From the NCBI GenBank assembly GCA_946558465.1, contig CAMNTM010000014.1, positions 1 through 64,000 on the forward strand: a stretch of DNA of 64,000 nucleotides. The letters run 5' to 3'. Source of the stretch: an uncultured Lachnospiraceae bacterium. Its GTDB lineage: Bacteria; Bacillota; Clostridia; Lachnospirales; Lachnospiraceae. The notes beneath the pieces are model-generated. The model worked only from the letters and a program-made list of their open reading frames with translations, did not search any database and was not told the DNA's origin. Shown here piece after piece: positions 53,113-63,743 of this stretch. A program made the position numbers and the translations under genes. Position 1 is the first letter of the stretch; each line of letters starts with the position of its first letter.

Positions 53113-53345
53113 TCATAACCGATTATAGCTTTCCTGCCTTACGGAATCAATAATGCTGCCGCGAAAAATGCAAAAAGTTATCGCCTGTATTCGACAGCCT
53201 TTTACATTTTTTACGTCTGCTTTGGCATATATTCCTTTTGGCAACTTTCCAAGTTCTATATGCACGCCTAATCACCACTCCCGAAAGCTCTGGTCGTTCA
53301 CGTATACTGTACTCCATTCTCAAATCTTCTCCTCCGGCTCCTTTG
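53113..53345 (-). pseudogene. Possible decayed ORF downstream of yaaA
   Basis: Within the 295-base gap 53086-53380, one minus-strand frame after an internal TGA (53272-53274) reads as a convincing peptide, KGIYAKADVKNVKGCRIQ, continuing to SVRQESYNRL and a stop at 53113. The sequence before the TGA lacks a start in this frame but has a GGAGGAG and ATG in another. This pattern suggests a small gene broken by a stop or frameshift. The family was not recognised. Confidence 0.35.
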
Positions 53346-53380
53346 AAGGACAGCTTTTGACGCTGCGTCAAAGTCAACGG

Positions 53381-54160
53381 TTAAACAGCACTTTTTAAAA
53401 ATATATATTCTGTATCCGATGAAAGCTTACTCTCGAAACAATAACCAAGCCTGTTAAACTCTTTCATCGTCTCTGGCTCCTTAACCGCATTCTCAGCCAT
53501 AAACCGCGCCATCTCACCCCGTGCCATCTTTGCCGCCGTACCCTTTTGGATAACTCTGCCGGCTTTGTATTCCCCAAAAACACAGGTAATATACTTATCC
53601 TCCGGCTTTAGATACTGTTCCACACACCGGGAGTACTCTTTGGAAGCAAGATTGACAATTACGTTTCTTCTGCTTCCTCGTTCCTTATCTGTCCCCCTTT
53701 CATAAACAACCTCCTCATAAAGCCTCTCACCCCAAAAATCATACAAGTTCTTTACACCTCCTGCTCTGACTTTTGCCTGCATCTCAAGCCTGTACGGAAC
53801 CACTCCATCCAGAGGCTTAAGTACTCCGTAAAATCCTGAAAGAATCCTTAGATGCCCTTGTACATACTGCCATTCCTTTCTGGAGAATACTTCCGGCGCC
53901 ATATACTGATATTGGATACCTTCATAGGAAATCAACGCCGGAGTCAGCTTCTCCTTAAGATTCATATTCCTTAACCTGTTAAAATTAAGCTCCGCAATTT
54001 TGTCACTGCAGCACCACAGCATTTTTGCCTGAGAAAAAGAAAGACCCTGCATCCACTGCATAAGCTCTTCTGTCTTTTCTAAAAAAGACGGAAGAGCACT
54101 GCAGCACAAAAGGTCTGTATTTGTATTCATTTTCTTTGCGGGGGAAATTATAATTTTCAT
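53381..54160 (-). CDS. yaaA: YaaA-family peroxide stress protein
   Basis: 259 residues, UPF0246. It starts MKIIISPAKKM, the family hallmark, and contains SYEGIQYQYM, ILSGFYGVLKPLDGV, NLYDFWGERL, NLASKEYSRCV and KGTAAKMARGEMARFM. In E. coli YaaA binds DNA and limits damage by hydrogen peroxide through lowering free iron. It follows malQ by 9 bases, so it may be co-transcribed with glycogen genes. Confidence 0.93.
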   Translation of the reverse strand: MKIIISPAKKMNTNTDLLCCSALPSFLEKTEELMQWMQGLSFSQAKMLWCCSDKIAELNFNRLRNMNLKEKLTPALISYEGIQYQYMAPEVFSRKEWQYVQGHLRILSGFYGVLKPLDGVVPYRLEMQAKVRAGGVKNLYDFWGERLYEEVVYERGTDKERGSRRNVIVNLASKEYSRCVEQYLKPEDKYITCVFGEYKAGRVIQKGTAAKMARGEMARFMAENAVKEPETMKEFNRLGYCFESKLSSDTEYIFLKSAV

Positions 54161-54169
54161 AAATCCTGC

Positions 54170-55669
54170 CTACTTCCTCCCATATATTCTCGCAAGCCCG
54201 CACAGCTCTTCCTGAAGCTCCTTACTAAACTCCCCCTCACGCAGCCTCCATTTCCAGTTTTTCCCAAGCGTAGAGGGCTGATTCATCCTGGCCTTATCAT
54301 CAAGTCCTAGATAATCCTGCATCGGGACCATACAGGTATCTGCCACACTTCTAAGTGCCAGACAGATCAAATCCCGGCAGATTTCCTTGTCATCTGAGTG
54401 AAAATTATGGAGATAATTGCGCACCATCTTTCGCTCTCTAGGCGTAATATTCTGAAACCAGGCTCTCAGCGTTTCATTATCATGAGTTCCCGTATAGACT
54501 ACACAATTCTTCGGATAATTATGCGGAAGATAATCGCACGCATTTCCCGTATCCCGTTCATCAAAGGCAAATTCCAGTACACGCATATTCGGATAACCGC
54601 TGTCATATACAAGCTGCTTTACGGAATCTGTCATATAGCCTAAGTCCTCTGCTATGATGCTGCGCTCTCCCAGACGCCCGGAAATCGTACGAAATAAATC
54701 CATTCCCGGTCCTTTTTCCCACCATCCATTCTCTGCCGTCGTATCACCATACGGAATTGCATAATATTCATCAAATCCTCTAAAATGATCGATCCGAAGC
54801 ACATCGTACATGGTAAAGCAGTGAGCAATCCTCTTCACCCACCAGTCAAATCCGGTTCTTTTGTGTATCTCCCAGTTATAAAGCGGATTCCCCCACAGCT
54901 GGCCTGTCTTTGAAAATGCATCTGGCGGACAGCCTGCCGCCTGTATTGGACAGTTATTTTCATCCAGCTTAAAAAGCTCAGGCGAGGCCCAGGTATCTGC
55001 ACTGTCCATAGCAACATATATGGGAATATCCCCGATAATCTGTATACCCTTCTCATTTGCATATGCTTTCAGCTTCCGCCACTGCTCGTAGAACTTGAAC
55101 TGCATATATTTCTGAAACTCAATATCAAAATACAGCTCTTCTCTGTAATAATCCAATGCATTCTGCTGCCGCAGACGAATATCCTGTGCCCATTCGCTCC
55201 AGGGAAGTCCGGCAAACCGTCCTTTAACTGCCATAAAAAGTGCATAATCTGAAAGCCAGTACTGCTGCTCTTTTTCAAAATTTATGAACTCTGGATTTTC
55301 CGTAATCCTGCTTCTTTCATACGCCTTACGCAAAAGCGGAAATCTCTTCTTATACAGCCTTGCATAATCTACCTTTGCCGGATTACCTCCAAAATCTGCC
55401 TCGTCACACTCCGCCTTCGTAAGAACTCCTTCCTCTATCAAATTCTCCAGACTGATAAAATACGGATTCCCCGCAAATGTGGAAAATGATTGATAAGGAG
55501 AATCTCCATAGCTGGTCGGGCCAAGCGGTAAAATCTGCCAAAGACTCTGCCCTGATTTTACTAGATTATCTACAAACTCATACGCAGCCTTTCCAAAACA
55601 GCCGATTCCATATTTTGACGGCAGGCTGCTTACAGGCAGCAATATGCCACATTTCCTTTTGTCAGACAT
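54170..55669 (-). CDS. malQ: 4-alpha-glucanotransferase (amylomaltase)
   Basis: 499 residues, GH77. It transfers maltooligosaccharide chains between glucans. The GH77 active-site regions are seen: LRIDHFRGFDEY (nucleophile aspartate), IIAEDLGYM (acid/base glutamate) and TGTHDNETLRAWF (third aspartate). It is encoded 75 bases after glycogen phosphorylase, the usual partner in breakdown of branched or linear glucans. Confidence 0.96.
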   Translation of the reverse strand: MSDKRKCGILLPVSSLPSKYGIGCFGKAAYEFVDNLVKSGQSLWQILPLGPTSYGDSPYQSFSTFAGNPYFISLENLIEEGVLTKAECDEADFGGNPAKVDYARLYKKRFPLLRKAYERSRITENPEFINFEKEQQYWLSDYALFMAVKGRFAGLPWSEWAQDIRLRQQNALDYYREELYFDIEFQKYMQFKFYEQWRKLKAYANEKGIQIIGDIPIYVAMDSADTWASPELFKLDENNCPIQAAGCPPDAFSKTGQLWGNPLYNWEIHKRTGFDWWVKRIAHCFTMYDVLRIDHFRGFDEYYAIPYGDTTAENGWWEKGPGMDLFRTISGRLGERSIIAEDLGYMTDSVKQLVYDSGYPNMRVLEFAFDERDTGNACDYLPHNYPKNCVVYTGTHDNETLRAWFQNITPRERKMVRNYLHNFHSDDKEICRDLICLALRSVADTCMVPMQDYLGLDDKARMNQPSTLGKNWKWRLREGEFSKELQEELCGLARIYGRK

Positions 55670-55744
55670 AACACTCCTCCTTGTAAGCAGCCGTTACTCT
55701 GCTACATTTAATCTACAGCTTATTTCAATTTCTATGCTTTCCAT

Positions 55745-57997
55745 CTACAGCCTCCATATATCTTTGTTATACTCTGCAATCGTCCTGTCTGATGAAAAAT
55801 ACCCTGCTTTCGCGATATTTACCAGCATTTTTCTACTCCATGCCTTTTCATCCTCATACTCCTCATATGCATGGTTTTTCACAGCAATATACTCCTTAAG
55901 ATCCAGAAGGGTCATAAACCAGTCCTTCTGAATCAGCTCCGCATGCAGTCTCAGAAGCTGATAGGTATCTCCGATTTTCAGCATCTGGGGGCTGATAATA
56001 AAGTTAATCAAGGTTCGTATCTGCTCGTCACAGATATAATAATCCACTGCCCGGTATCCACCGCTCTCATAAAGGTCTATTACCTCTTTACTGGATTTGC
56101 CGAATACATAGATATTCTCATCTCCCACCAGTTCATGAATCTCTACATTCGCTCCATCCTCTGTTCCAAGCGTAACGGCACCGTTCAGCATAAACTTCAT
56201 ATTTCCGGTTCCGGAGGCTTCTTTAGATGCCAGTGATATCTGCTCAGAGATATCACATGCCGGTATCAGATACTCTGCCAGCGTCACATTATAATTTTCC
56301 GCCATAATCACATTCAGATACGGATTCACCTCAGAGTCCCTCTGAATCAACTCCTGCAGACACAAAATCAAATGAATGATATCCTTCGCTATTGTATACG
56401 CAGGAGCCGCCTTTGCGCCAAATATCATAGTAATGGGTCGTTTCGGCTTCTTTCCGCCCTTGATTTCCAGGTATTTATAGATTGCATACAATGCATTCAT
56501 CTGCTGGCGTTTATATTCATGAAGTCTTTTTACCTGTATGTCAAAAATAGATTTTTCGCATACTTCCAGTCCTTGTGTTTCCTTTAAATACCGCTTAAGA
56601 TTCCTCTTATTTTCCGCCTTAATCTGATGAAGCTTTTCTAATACCTGTATATCCTCTGTATATTTCATCAGTCTTTCGAGCTTTGACGCATCCTTTTTCC
56701 ACCCTTCACCAATAAGCTCTGTAATGTATGCAGAAAGTCTCGAATTACAGTGCATCAGCCACCGGCGGAAGGTAATTCCATTTGTCTTATTATTAAACTT
56801 CTCAGGATAGACAGCATAAAACTGCTTTAGTTCAGAGCTCTTAAGAATCTCTGTATGCAGTGCGGCAACTCCATTTACACTGAATCCATAATGAATATCC
56901 ATATTCGCCATGTGGACACGGTTTTCTTTATCAATGATTGCTGTCTGCTCATCAGAATAGAGCTCTTTTATCTTTTCATCCAGCCTTCTTATAATCGGCA
57001 TCAGATACGGTACAGCCTCCTCCAGATAGGAGACCGGCCACTTCTCAAGTGCCTCTGCCAAAATCGTATGGTTCGTGTATGCACAGGTACGGGATACAAT
57101 CTCCGCCGCTTCATCAAATGCTATTCCGCGTTGTGTAAGCAGACGGATTAGCTCCGGTATTATCATAGACGGATGCGTATCGTTAATCTGAATTACCGCA
57201 TAGTCATACATTTTCCGCAGATCGCGCCCCTGCTCCTCCAGTTCTTTTAGAATAAGCTGAGCACCGCTGCTCACCATAAAATACTGCTGATAGATTCTCA
57301 GAAGATGTCCTTCTCTGTCGCTGTCATCCGGATATAGAAACAAAGTCAGATTTTTCTCAATATCTTTCTTATCAAAGGATATGCCCTCTGAAATGATACC
57401 TTCATCTAATCCTTCCACATCAAAAAGATGCAGCTTGTTCTTTCCACTATCATACCCTGCTATATCTATGTCATACAGCTTCGATGTAAGAGAAAAATTT
57501 TTAAACTGTACTTGAAAACGGATTCCTGTATCTGTAAGCCAGCTGTTTTCTTCAAGCCACGGATTCGGCGTCTCCTTCTGCCTGCGGTTTTCAAACACCT
57601 GCCTGAAAAGTCCCATATGATAATTCAGCCCAATACCGTCTCCCGGAAGACCAAGAGTAGCAATGGAGTCCAGGAAGCATGCCGCTAATCTTCCCAGACC
57701 ACCGTTTCCCAGTGACGGTTCCGGCTCATATTCCTCGATTTCCTCCAAATTCTTTCCGTTCTGCTTCAAAAGCCCGGCAGCCTCATTTCGAATTCCAAGA
57801 TTAATCAAGTTGTTAGACAAAAGCTTACCAATCAAAAACTCTGCAGATATATAATATACCTTTTTCTCTCCCTTTATTGCCGGTACCTTCTCCAGCCGCT
57901 CCTTCGTATATGCAAGCAGTGCGTCATATACTGCTCTGTCATCTGCCTGCTGTATTGTTGTCCCCAGCCTCTGTTCAAGACTTCTCTTCATATCCAC
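55745..57997 (-). CDS. glgP: Glycogen/starch phosphorylase
   Basis: 750 residues, slightly shorter than the usual 800 or so. It releases glucose-1-phosphate from alpha-1,4-glucans using PLP. Diagnostic parts are [49 protein letters not shown] and the PLP-lysine segment [12 protein letters not shown]. It follows a membrane protein gene by 17 bases and is upstream of malQ and yaaA. Confidence 0.96.
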   Translation of the reverse strand: MDMKRSLEQRLGTTIQQADDRAVYDALLAYTKERLEKVPAIKGEKKVYYISAEFLIGKLLSNNLINLGIRNEAAGLLKQNGKNLEEIEEYEPEPSLGNGGLGRLAACFLDSIATLGLPGDGIGLNYHMGLFRQVFENRRQKETPNPWLEENSWLTDTGIRFQVQFKNFSLTSKLYDIDIAGYDSGKNKLHLFDVEGLDEGIISEGISFDKKDIEKNLTLFLYPDDSDREGHLLRIYQQYFMVSSGAQLILKELEEQGRDLRKMYDYAVIQINDTHPSMIIPELIRLLTQRGIAFDEAAEIVSRTCAYTNHTILAEALEKWPVSYLEEAVPYLMPIIRRLDEKIKELYSDEQTAIIDKENRVHMANMDIHYGFSVNGVAALHTEILKSSELKQFYAVYPEKFNNKTNGITFRRWLMHCNSRLSAYITELIGEGWKKDASKLERLMKYTEDIQVLEKLHQIKAENKRNLKRYLKETQGLEVCEKSIFDIQVKRLHEYKRQQMNALYAIYKYLEIKGGKKPKRPITMIFGAKAAPAYTIAKDIIHLILCLQELIQRDSEVNPYLNVIMAENYNVTLAEYLIPACDISEQISLASKEASGTGNMKFMLNGAVTLGTEDGANVEIHELVGDENIYVFGKSSKEVIDLYESGGYRAVDYYICDEQIRTLINFIISPQMLKIGDTYQLLRLHAELIQKDWFMTLLDLKEYIAVKNHAYEEYEDEKAWSRKMLVNIAKAGYFSSDRTIAEYNKDIWRL

Positions 57998-58014
57998 CTT
58001 TCCTGTACACTCCT

Positions 58015-59073
58015 TTACTTATATTTTAATTTATCCGGATACCTGACCATCGCCAGCTCCAGGCTTCTGCAGAACATACCATAACAGCCGAAGGAGACCT
58101 CCGAGCCGAGCCAATACTTCTCTGTTTTTCCTTCAGATGCTACATACATGTAACGCTGTACCGGAAACACGGAGCTGCTTCTTCTTCGCGGCGAGGTCAG
58201 CCGGATTTTTTGTATCCCTGAATAAGAGTAATTACGCCCCCCTACCCAAAGAAACTCTCCCTCTATAATGATCCTCTCTGCACAAATCCTTTTTTTCACG
58301 GCCAGTCCAGCACCTAGTGCAATTACCAGACATACCAGCATAAATACACACATTGTAAGAAACATTAGCTGAAGGCTGAACGTATTCCTTACAAGGATCG
58401 CCTGTGCGTCCAGTATCGCAGCTGCTGCCGCCGCTGCAAGCGTCACCAGCGAAATCCGGCCCAGACATTTTTTCTCCTTCTTAATCAGTATCTCTGACGG
58501 AAACCAATACTCATTGCCGCCTTCCTCTCCATGTATCAGAGCCTCCGACGCCTCCCTCTCATATTCCTGTATAATTTCTGCTTTCTCTTCATCTGTCAGA
58601 CATTCTGCCTGTCGGCTCCGGACAGCCTCAAGCACAGCCTCCAGATCCTGCTCGCCAAACCCATAAAGACGGCATCTTTTTACTTCATTCGTAGTATCAA
58701 AGATAAGCCAGCACTTTACCGTCGTATATTTAATGAAGGAACCGATATGATCCTTTCTGCTGACAGAAGAGTTTATAAACTGCTCCAGCCAAAAGGATTC
58801 CCCGCGTCTAAATCTGCTGATATGAATTTTCTCTCCTTCAATCTCCACAACAGTCCGCATCGAAAATATAATTCCTGCACTGACAATTATACCAAAGAAA
58901 AACCCTGCCGGCCACCGAAAGAGTCCGTAAAGCCTCCAAGCCAGATAACTGGGTATTCCCATCATCAAAAAAACAGAAACAAAATCCAAAACGCATCCAA
59001 GCAGCAGGCCGTACACCATCACACGCACTGCTGCCTTTCGAAACGAGCCTTTGTATTTTTTAACCTCCGTCAT
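58015..59073 (-). CDS. Membrane protein with two helix-pair/PH-like halves, unknown function
   Basis: 352 residues. Two hydrophobic pairs are visible (about 15-37 with 52-72, and 205-225 with 232-258). Each pair is followed by a strand-rich segment: [20 protein letters not shown] in the first half and [19 protein letters not shown] in the second. This looks like an internal duplication of a two-helix plus bacterial PH-like module. A charged linker (about 150-185) separates the halves. It is the first gene before glgP, which may be coincidental. Confidence 0.7.
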   Translation of the reverse strand: MTEVKKYKGSFRKAAVRVMVYGLLLGCVLDFVSVFLMMGIPSYLAWRLYGLFRWPAGFFFGIIVSAGIIFSMRTVVEIEGEKIHISRFRRGESFWLEQFINSSVSRKDHIGSFIKYTTVKCWLIFDTTNEVKRCRLYGFGEQDLEAVLEAVRSRQAECLTDEEKAEIIQEYEREASEALIHGEEGGNEYWFPSEILIKKEKKCLGRISLVTLAAAAAAAILDAQAILVRNTFSLQLMFLTMCVFMLVCLVIALGAGLAVKKRICAERIIIEGEFLWVGGRNYSYSGIQKIRLTSPRRRSSSVFPVQRYMYVASEGKTEKYWLGSEVSFGCYGMFCRSLELAMVRYPDKLKYK

Positions 59074-59133
59074 CCTTTCTCCTTTGTCTCCTTTTTCATA
59101 TACACAAAAAAATATATTGCTTTCAGCTTATCT

Positions 59134-59162
59134 ATTATACCTGTATACCTTTATAAACACAA
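59134..59162 (-). promoter_or_regulatory. Promoter of the membrane protein-glgP-malQ-yaaA unit
   Basis: Minus strand: TTGTGT (59157-59162), 17 bases, TATAAT (59134-59139), about 60 bases before the first gene. Confidence 0.65.
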
Positions 59163-59233
59163 GCTGTCCGGGCATATATCACCCAAATTGACATAATGCG
59201 AATCCCAATCTGCTGTATAATTTCTTAAAAGTG

Positions 59234-59307
59234 AAAAGCTCTAAGCATCTCTCCCTAATCACAGCATACCTTTGCAATCAGAGAACGCACCTAGAGCTTC
59301 TTCTTTT
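59234..59307 (-). terminator. Terminator after pepV
   Basis: Minus strand: AAGCTCTA pairs with TAGAGCTT, extended inward by TTCTCT / AGAGA, and ends in TTTT. It lies just after the pepV stop. Confidence 0.65.
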
Positions 59308-59325
59308 CATCTGTTTATAATTTCT

Positions 59326-60708
59326 TTATTTTGCCAGTCTGTAGATAGCTTCCAAATATATTTTCATCCACATGTTAAGCTGCTCTAACTCCAGATACTC
59401 ATTCTTCTGATGCATCAGATCTGGCTGGCCAGGCAGGATTGCGCCAAACGCCACACAGTTATCAAGCGCCCTTGCGTAAGAGCAGGCACCGTCTACCTGC
59501 GGCTCTGCATCTGCATCCCCTGTTACATCCTTGTAGACTTCCATAAGCGTCTCTACAAGAAAGCTGTCCTTTGGAACATAGATAGATTCTGTAGCCTGCG
59601 GATTTTCAAACCTGAATCTTGTACCCTCAAGTTCCTTTTCCACAAGCTTCTGCGCTTCCTCACATTTGTAGGAAACAGGTACGCGATTATCAATGGAAAA
59701 TAGGATCTTTCCATCTGTCGTCTCTACTTTGCCCACATTAAAACTTAACCGTCCTGAAACCTCATCTTCAAGACCTATACCAATATTTTCTCCATACAGA
59801 TTAAAGCCTATCTTCTCCATATAAAAATCTGCAATATCCGAGAGCTCGCTTCCAAGCGCTAAATCCTGCACCGCCTTCATAATTCCGGTAATTGCGTTGG
59901 TTCCCTTCTGCGGATTTGCCGCATGTGCTGCAAATCCAAACGCTTCCAGCTTAAGTCTTCCGTCCTCGATGCTGTACTCATAGCGGCAGCCTGTATCCTT
60001 TCCCCATGCTTCAATACCGGCCTCTACCTTTGCCTCCGTCTCCTGCGGAAGCAGGGCATACGCATATTCCGCTACAGAGTTATATGCATTTCCGCCCTCT
60101 AAAACAATATTTTCCTTTATATCCGTTACAAGCTGATACTGAAATACTCCCTTTTCTCCATGCTTCAACGGAAACTCTGCATCTGGTGTAAAGGAAATCT
60201 GCGGAGGTGTTATCTTCTTCTTGTTAAAATAGTAATCTACACATCCCCAGTTTGTCTCTTCGTTTGCACCTATAATCATACGCACTTTCTTCTTTAACGG
60301 AAGTCCCATTTCCTTCAGAATCTTAAGCGCATGAAGACAAACCGCCATAGGTCCTTTATTATCCAGAACACCTCGTCCATATAGCTTTCCGTCAATCACT
60401 TCCGGACAAAACGGATCACATACCCAGCCGTCCCCACACGGCACTACATCCATATGTCCCAGAATTCCGACCGTCTCGTCACCTTCCCCAAAGTCAATGT
60501 GTCCGGCATAATTATCAAAATTCTCCGTCTGAAAACCCATCTCTTCTGCCAGCGTCAAAAAACACTGAAGCGCTTCTGCCGGCCCCCTTCCAAATGGCAT
60601 ACCTTCTTCCGGATCCGTTTCTACACTGTTGATAGATACCAGCTTTTTGATATCTTCGACCAAACTCTCTCTGTCTTCTCTTATTTTTGCCTCAAAATCC
60701 ACCTTCAC
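59326..60708 (-). CDS. pepV: Dipeptidase PepV-like (M20 family)
   Basis: 460 residues. M20 metal ligands and catalytic residues are visible: GHMDVVPCGDGW, RGVLDNKGP (bridging aspartate), GANEETNWG (catalytic glutamate pair), TPDAEFPLKHGEKG and the C-terminal LMHQKNEYL. PepV cleaves dipeptides, in some strains including carnosine-like ones, in the cytoplasm. It is third in the pepT-carrier-pepV direction but separated from the carrier by a 178-base repeat region. Confidence 0.9.
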   Translation of the reverse strand: MKVDFEAKIREDRESLVEDIKKLVSINSVETDPEEGMPFGRGPAEALQCFLTLAEEMGFQTENFDNYAGHIDFGEGDETVGILGHMDVVPCGDGWVCDPFCPEVIDGKLYGRGVLDNKGPMAVCLHALKILKEMGLPLKKKVRMIIGANEETNWGCVDYYFNKKKITPPQISFTPDAEFPLKHGEKGVFQYQLVTDIKENIVLEGGNAYNSVAEYAYALLPQETEAKVEAGIEAWGKDTGCRYEYSIEDGRLKLEAFGFAAHAANPQKGTNAITGIMKAVQDLALGSELSDIADFYMEKIGFNLYGENIGIGLEDEVSGRLSFNVGKVETTDGKILFSIDNRVPVSYKCEEAQKLVEKELEGTRFRFENPQATESIYVPKDSFLVETLMEVYKDVTGDADAEPQVDGACSYARALDNCVAFGAILPGQPDLMHQKNEYLELEQLNMWMKIYLEAIYRLAK

Positions 60709-60730
60709 TAAACTCCTTTCTCTTTTTTCT

Positions 60731-60880
60731 GCGGCATACCCACGAATTGCTCCGCACTTTGTGCTCTCGCAATTCTTTTAAAACATTCGAATTCCGCCCT
60801 ATCGGGCTCCTTTCTCATGTTTTGCGAGATTCAAGGTCCCGTGCTTTCATGCAAGCATGAAGCACGGGACTTTGAATCTC
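60731..60880 (+). repeat. Diverged member of the dispersed repeat family with its own long hairpin
   Basis: The first part (60731-60825) keeps the order of the 44.3-kb core: CCGCACTTTGTGC, then TTCCGCC and CGGGCTCCTTTCTCATG. The second part (60826-60880) is a 26-bp near-perfect inverted repeat, GAGATTCAAGGTCCCGTGCT facing AGCACGGGACTTTGAATCTC, with a short loop. The hairpin sequence is unrelated to that at 44.7 kb. It sits just after the carrier gene stop and may also act as a terminator, though no T tail is seen. Confidence 0.7.
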
Positions 60881-60886
60881 TGGGTA

Positions 60887-62395
60887 TCATATGAACAGCT
60901 GTATTACAAGCATAACTGCACTGAAGCCGGCGGTTATTCCCATGAGAGGCATAATGAATTTTATCCACTTATCATAAGTAACCTCTACCATCGCAAGCGA
61001 TGCAAGTACAAGTCCTGTAGGAGTAATAAAGGAAATAAGTCCAAGTCCGTAAGCATATGCGGAAACAATTGCTGCTCTGGAAACTCCTACCGTATCGGCA
61101 AGAGGCGCCATAATCGGAACAGACAAAACTGCAAGTCCTGAGGAAGAGGAGATAAAGAATCCAAGTACAATAAACACAAGCATCATCAGGATAATGAATA
61201 CTACCGGATTCATTCCACTGATTGCTCCTGAGAAGAACTCAAGAATTGTGTCGGATACCATACCGTTTTCCAGAATAATATTGATTCCGCGTGCCACACC
61301 TACAACAAGCGCTACACTCATCAGATCCGCTGCTCCTCCGATAAACTGATCCATAAAGTTTTTCTCCCCAATTCCTGAAGTAAATGCAAGAAGGATTGCA
61401 CATGCCAGGAACAGAGATGTCATACTGTCAAACCACCAGCCCTTTGATACAAGCCCCCATACGAGAACTGCAAAGGAAACGCCAAACACAATCAGAGACA
61501 GCTTCATTCTTCCTGTAAATTCAGGTACTTCTCCCTGATGTCCAAATTTTTTCATATGGTATTCATATTGGTCATAACAGATAGACTTTGTTGGATCTGC
61601 TTTTACTTTCTTTGCATACCGCAAAATATAAATCAGTGTAATGAGAACTCCAAGCGCCAATGCCACAAAACGAATTCCCATTCCCTCCGCCAGGCTGATT
61701 CCAGCAGCGTTGGAAGCATTTCCAACAGAAAACGGATTAATCGTCGGGAACATAGTACCGATAGAAGATCCCATATAGATAGCTGCGATACAAACCATAA
61801 CGTCATACCCTGCTGCCAGGAACACCGGTACTAAAATCGGATACAGCGCAATCGTCTCCTCTGCAAGCCCGAATGTAGTGCCGCCGGCTGCGATAATAAT
61901 CGTAATCAGGATAATCAGAATATACTCTTTCCCCTTTGTCACCCTTGATAAAACTGCAATAGACGCATTAAATGCACCCATATAATTCAACACGCCGATA
62001 CAGCCGCCCAGTACAAATACAAAAAGTATGATATCTATTGTATCATAAACTCCGCTGATTGGAGCCAAAAGAATTTCAAAAATTCCCTGGGGTGTCTGGT
62101 CTACCTTTTCATACGTCCCAGGTACTGCAATCGGCTTACTGATACTCCCATCCAGGAACTTATCCAGATTTCCTGTCACTCCAAGCTCATCCAGTGACTC
62201 CTGCGTCGGCTCCATCTCCGTAATCTCTCCATCCGGCGTGGTAACCTCAAACATATCGCTCTGCGCATTATAGGTTAATTTTGAATATAATCCCGCCGGC
62301 ACAACAGCTGTCAAAAGTGCAGCAAAAATCAACACGATAAACAATACTGTCAGGGCTGTCGGGAACGACAATTTTTTCTTCTTTTTTTCTTCCAT
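60887..62395 (-). CDS. YfcC-family carrier (C4-dicarboxylate/basic amino acid carrier superfamily)
   Basis: 502 residues from the ATG after AAGGAAG; the frame is open 11 codons upstream into pepT. About 12 hydrophobic segments, with motifs GGTTFGLAEETIALYPILVPV, GSSIGTMFPTINPFSVGNAS and GFFISSSSGLAVLSVPIMAPL typical of YfcC proteins. Members are predicted carriers of basic amino acids or other small anions. Between two peptidase genes, it may move peptide-derived amino acids or peptides; the direction is unknown. Confidence 0.85.
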   Translation of the reverse strand: MEEKKKKKLSFPTALTVLFIVLIFAALLTAVVPAGLYSKLTYNAQSDMFEVTTPDGEITEMEPTQESLDELGVTGNLDKFLDGSISKPIAVPGTYEKVDQTPQGIFEILLAPISGVYDTIDIILFVFVLGGCIGVLNYMGAFNASIAVLSRVTKGKEYILIILITIIIAAGGTTFGLAEETIALYPILVPVFLAAGYDVMVCIAAIYMGSSIGTMFPTINPFSVGNASNAAGISLAEGMGIRFVALALGVLITLIYILRYAKKVKADPTKSICYDQYEYHMKKFGHQGEVPEFTGRMKLSLIVFGVSFAVLVWGLVSKGWWFDSMTSLFLACAILLAFTSGIGEKNFMDQFIGGAADLMSVALVVGVARGINIILENGMVSDTILEFFSGAISGMNPVVFIILMMLVFIVLGFFISSSSGLAVLSVPIMAPLADTVGVSRAAIVSAYAYGLGLISFITPTGLVLASLAMVEVTYDKWIKFIMPLMGITAGFSAVMLVIQLFI

Positions 62396-62414
62396 CTCTC
62401 TTCTTCCTTTTCCT

Positions 62415-63635
62415 TTATTCATTTGCAAAAATCTTAACCAGCTCTACAACAATTCTAACTGCCGCTTCCATGCCTTCTACTGTCGCATGCTCCAGCGGAC
62501 CATGATACCCGTGTCCGCCTGTTCCAAGATTCGGGCAGGGAAGACCCTTAAAGGACAGCTTACACCCGTCTGTACCTCCGCGTATCGGAGAGATATCCTC
62601 CGGCACACCGGCTGCCTTACATGCTTTTCTTGCATTCTCAATCAAATACATGTGTTCTTTGATAATGCCTTCCATGTTTCTATACTCATCCTTCAATTCA
62701 AGCTTAACAGTCCCTTCACCCCAGATCTCATTCAGACTCTTCTCAATATGGCGAAGCGTACTTCTCCTTGCCTCAAAACTGCCCGCATCATGGTCCCGGA
62801 TAATATATTCAGAAACTGCATGCCCTTCGTCACCATGTATATTCAGCAGATGATAAAACCCCTCGTACCCTTCTGTATATCTAGGAGTTTCATATCTAGG
62901 AAGCATATTATTAATATCTGCCGCGATCAGGACTGCATTGATCATTACATCCTTTGCAGAACCGGGATGTACATTTTTGCCTTCTATCTCAAATCTTGCT
63001 TCACATGCATTAAAATTCTGATACTGAATCTCGCCTTCTCCGTCTCCGTCAAGCGTATAGGCTGCCTCCGCACCGAATTTCTGGAAATCAAAATGTGCTG
63101 CTCCGCTTCCGCATTCTTCATCCGGAGTAAATGCTACACTGATCTGGCCATGCGGAATATTTTCATCACGAAGAATTTCAATCATCTGCATTATCTCTGC
63201 GATTCCGGCTTTATCGTCTACACCAAGAATTGTATTTCCATCAGAGGTAATCAGCGTACGCCCTTTACATTCTTTAAGATGCGGAAAATCTTTTATACTG
63301 AGCACGCGTCCGCTTGTTCCAAGCTCCATATCTTCTCCATTGTAATTCGGAGTGCAGATTGGATTAATCTCCCCCTCACAGAACTCCGAAACCGTGTCCA
63401 TGTGCGCGATAAATCCGATTTTCTTTTTGTCCTCATATCCTTTTGTCGCAGGAATAGTTCCATAAACAAAGCATTTCTCATCAAGCTGAGCATTCTCAAC
63501 TCCAAGTTCCTTCAATTCGTTTACAAGAATTTCTGCCAAATCAAATTGACACCTTGTTGTAGGAACCGTCTCCTTGTCTTCATCGCAGGGAGTTTTTACT
63601 GCTATGTACTTCAGCAGTCTTTCTTCTACCTTCAT
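62415..63635 (-). CDS. pepT: Tripeptide aminopeptidase (peptidase T)
   Basis: 406 residues from the second ATG, eight bases after GGAGGAG. M20B zinc ligands and catalytic residues: FIAHMDTV, GVDDKAGIAE, TPDEECGSG, YTLDGDGEGE and GGHGYHGPLEH. It removes the N-terminal residue of tripeptides in the cytoplasm. The next gene starts 19 bases after its stop. A TATAAT lies near 63683-63688 upstream, with only a weak -35. Confidence 0.95.
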   Translation of the reverse strand: MKVEERLLKYIAVKTPCDEDKETVPTTRCQFDLAEILVNELKELGVENAQLDEKCFVYGTIPATKGYEDKKKIGFIAHMDTVSEFCEGEINPICTPNYNGEDMELGTSGRVLSIKDFPHLKECKGRTLITSDGNTILGVDDKAGIAEIMQMIEILRDENIPHGQISVAFTPDEECGSGAAHFDFQKFGAEAAYTLDGDGEGEIQYQNFNACEARFEIEGKNVHPGSAKDVMINAVLIAADINNMLPRYETPRYTEGYEGFYHLLNIHGDEGHAVSEYIIRDHDAGSFEARRSTLRHIEKSLNEIWGEGTVKLELKDEYRNMEGIIKEHMYLIENARKACKAAGVPEDISPIRGGTDGCKLSFKGLPCPNLGTGGHGYHGPLEHATVEGMEAAVRIVVELVKIFANE

Positions 63636-63743
63636 TTCCATCTCCTCCTTTTTCTACATTTTTACATGCCATCCTAATCTTTATTATAGAACTATGTCCA
63701 TTTTATTATTCAAATATTGATAAAGCAAATAGCTCCTATTTTC

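Noticed and set aside
62487..63677. 396-codon plus-strand ORF opposite pepT
   Set aside because: Long, but antisense to a clear PepT with all catalytic motifs; the composition is Phe/Cys/His-rich as expected for a shadow frame.
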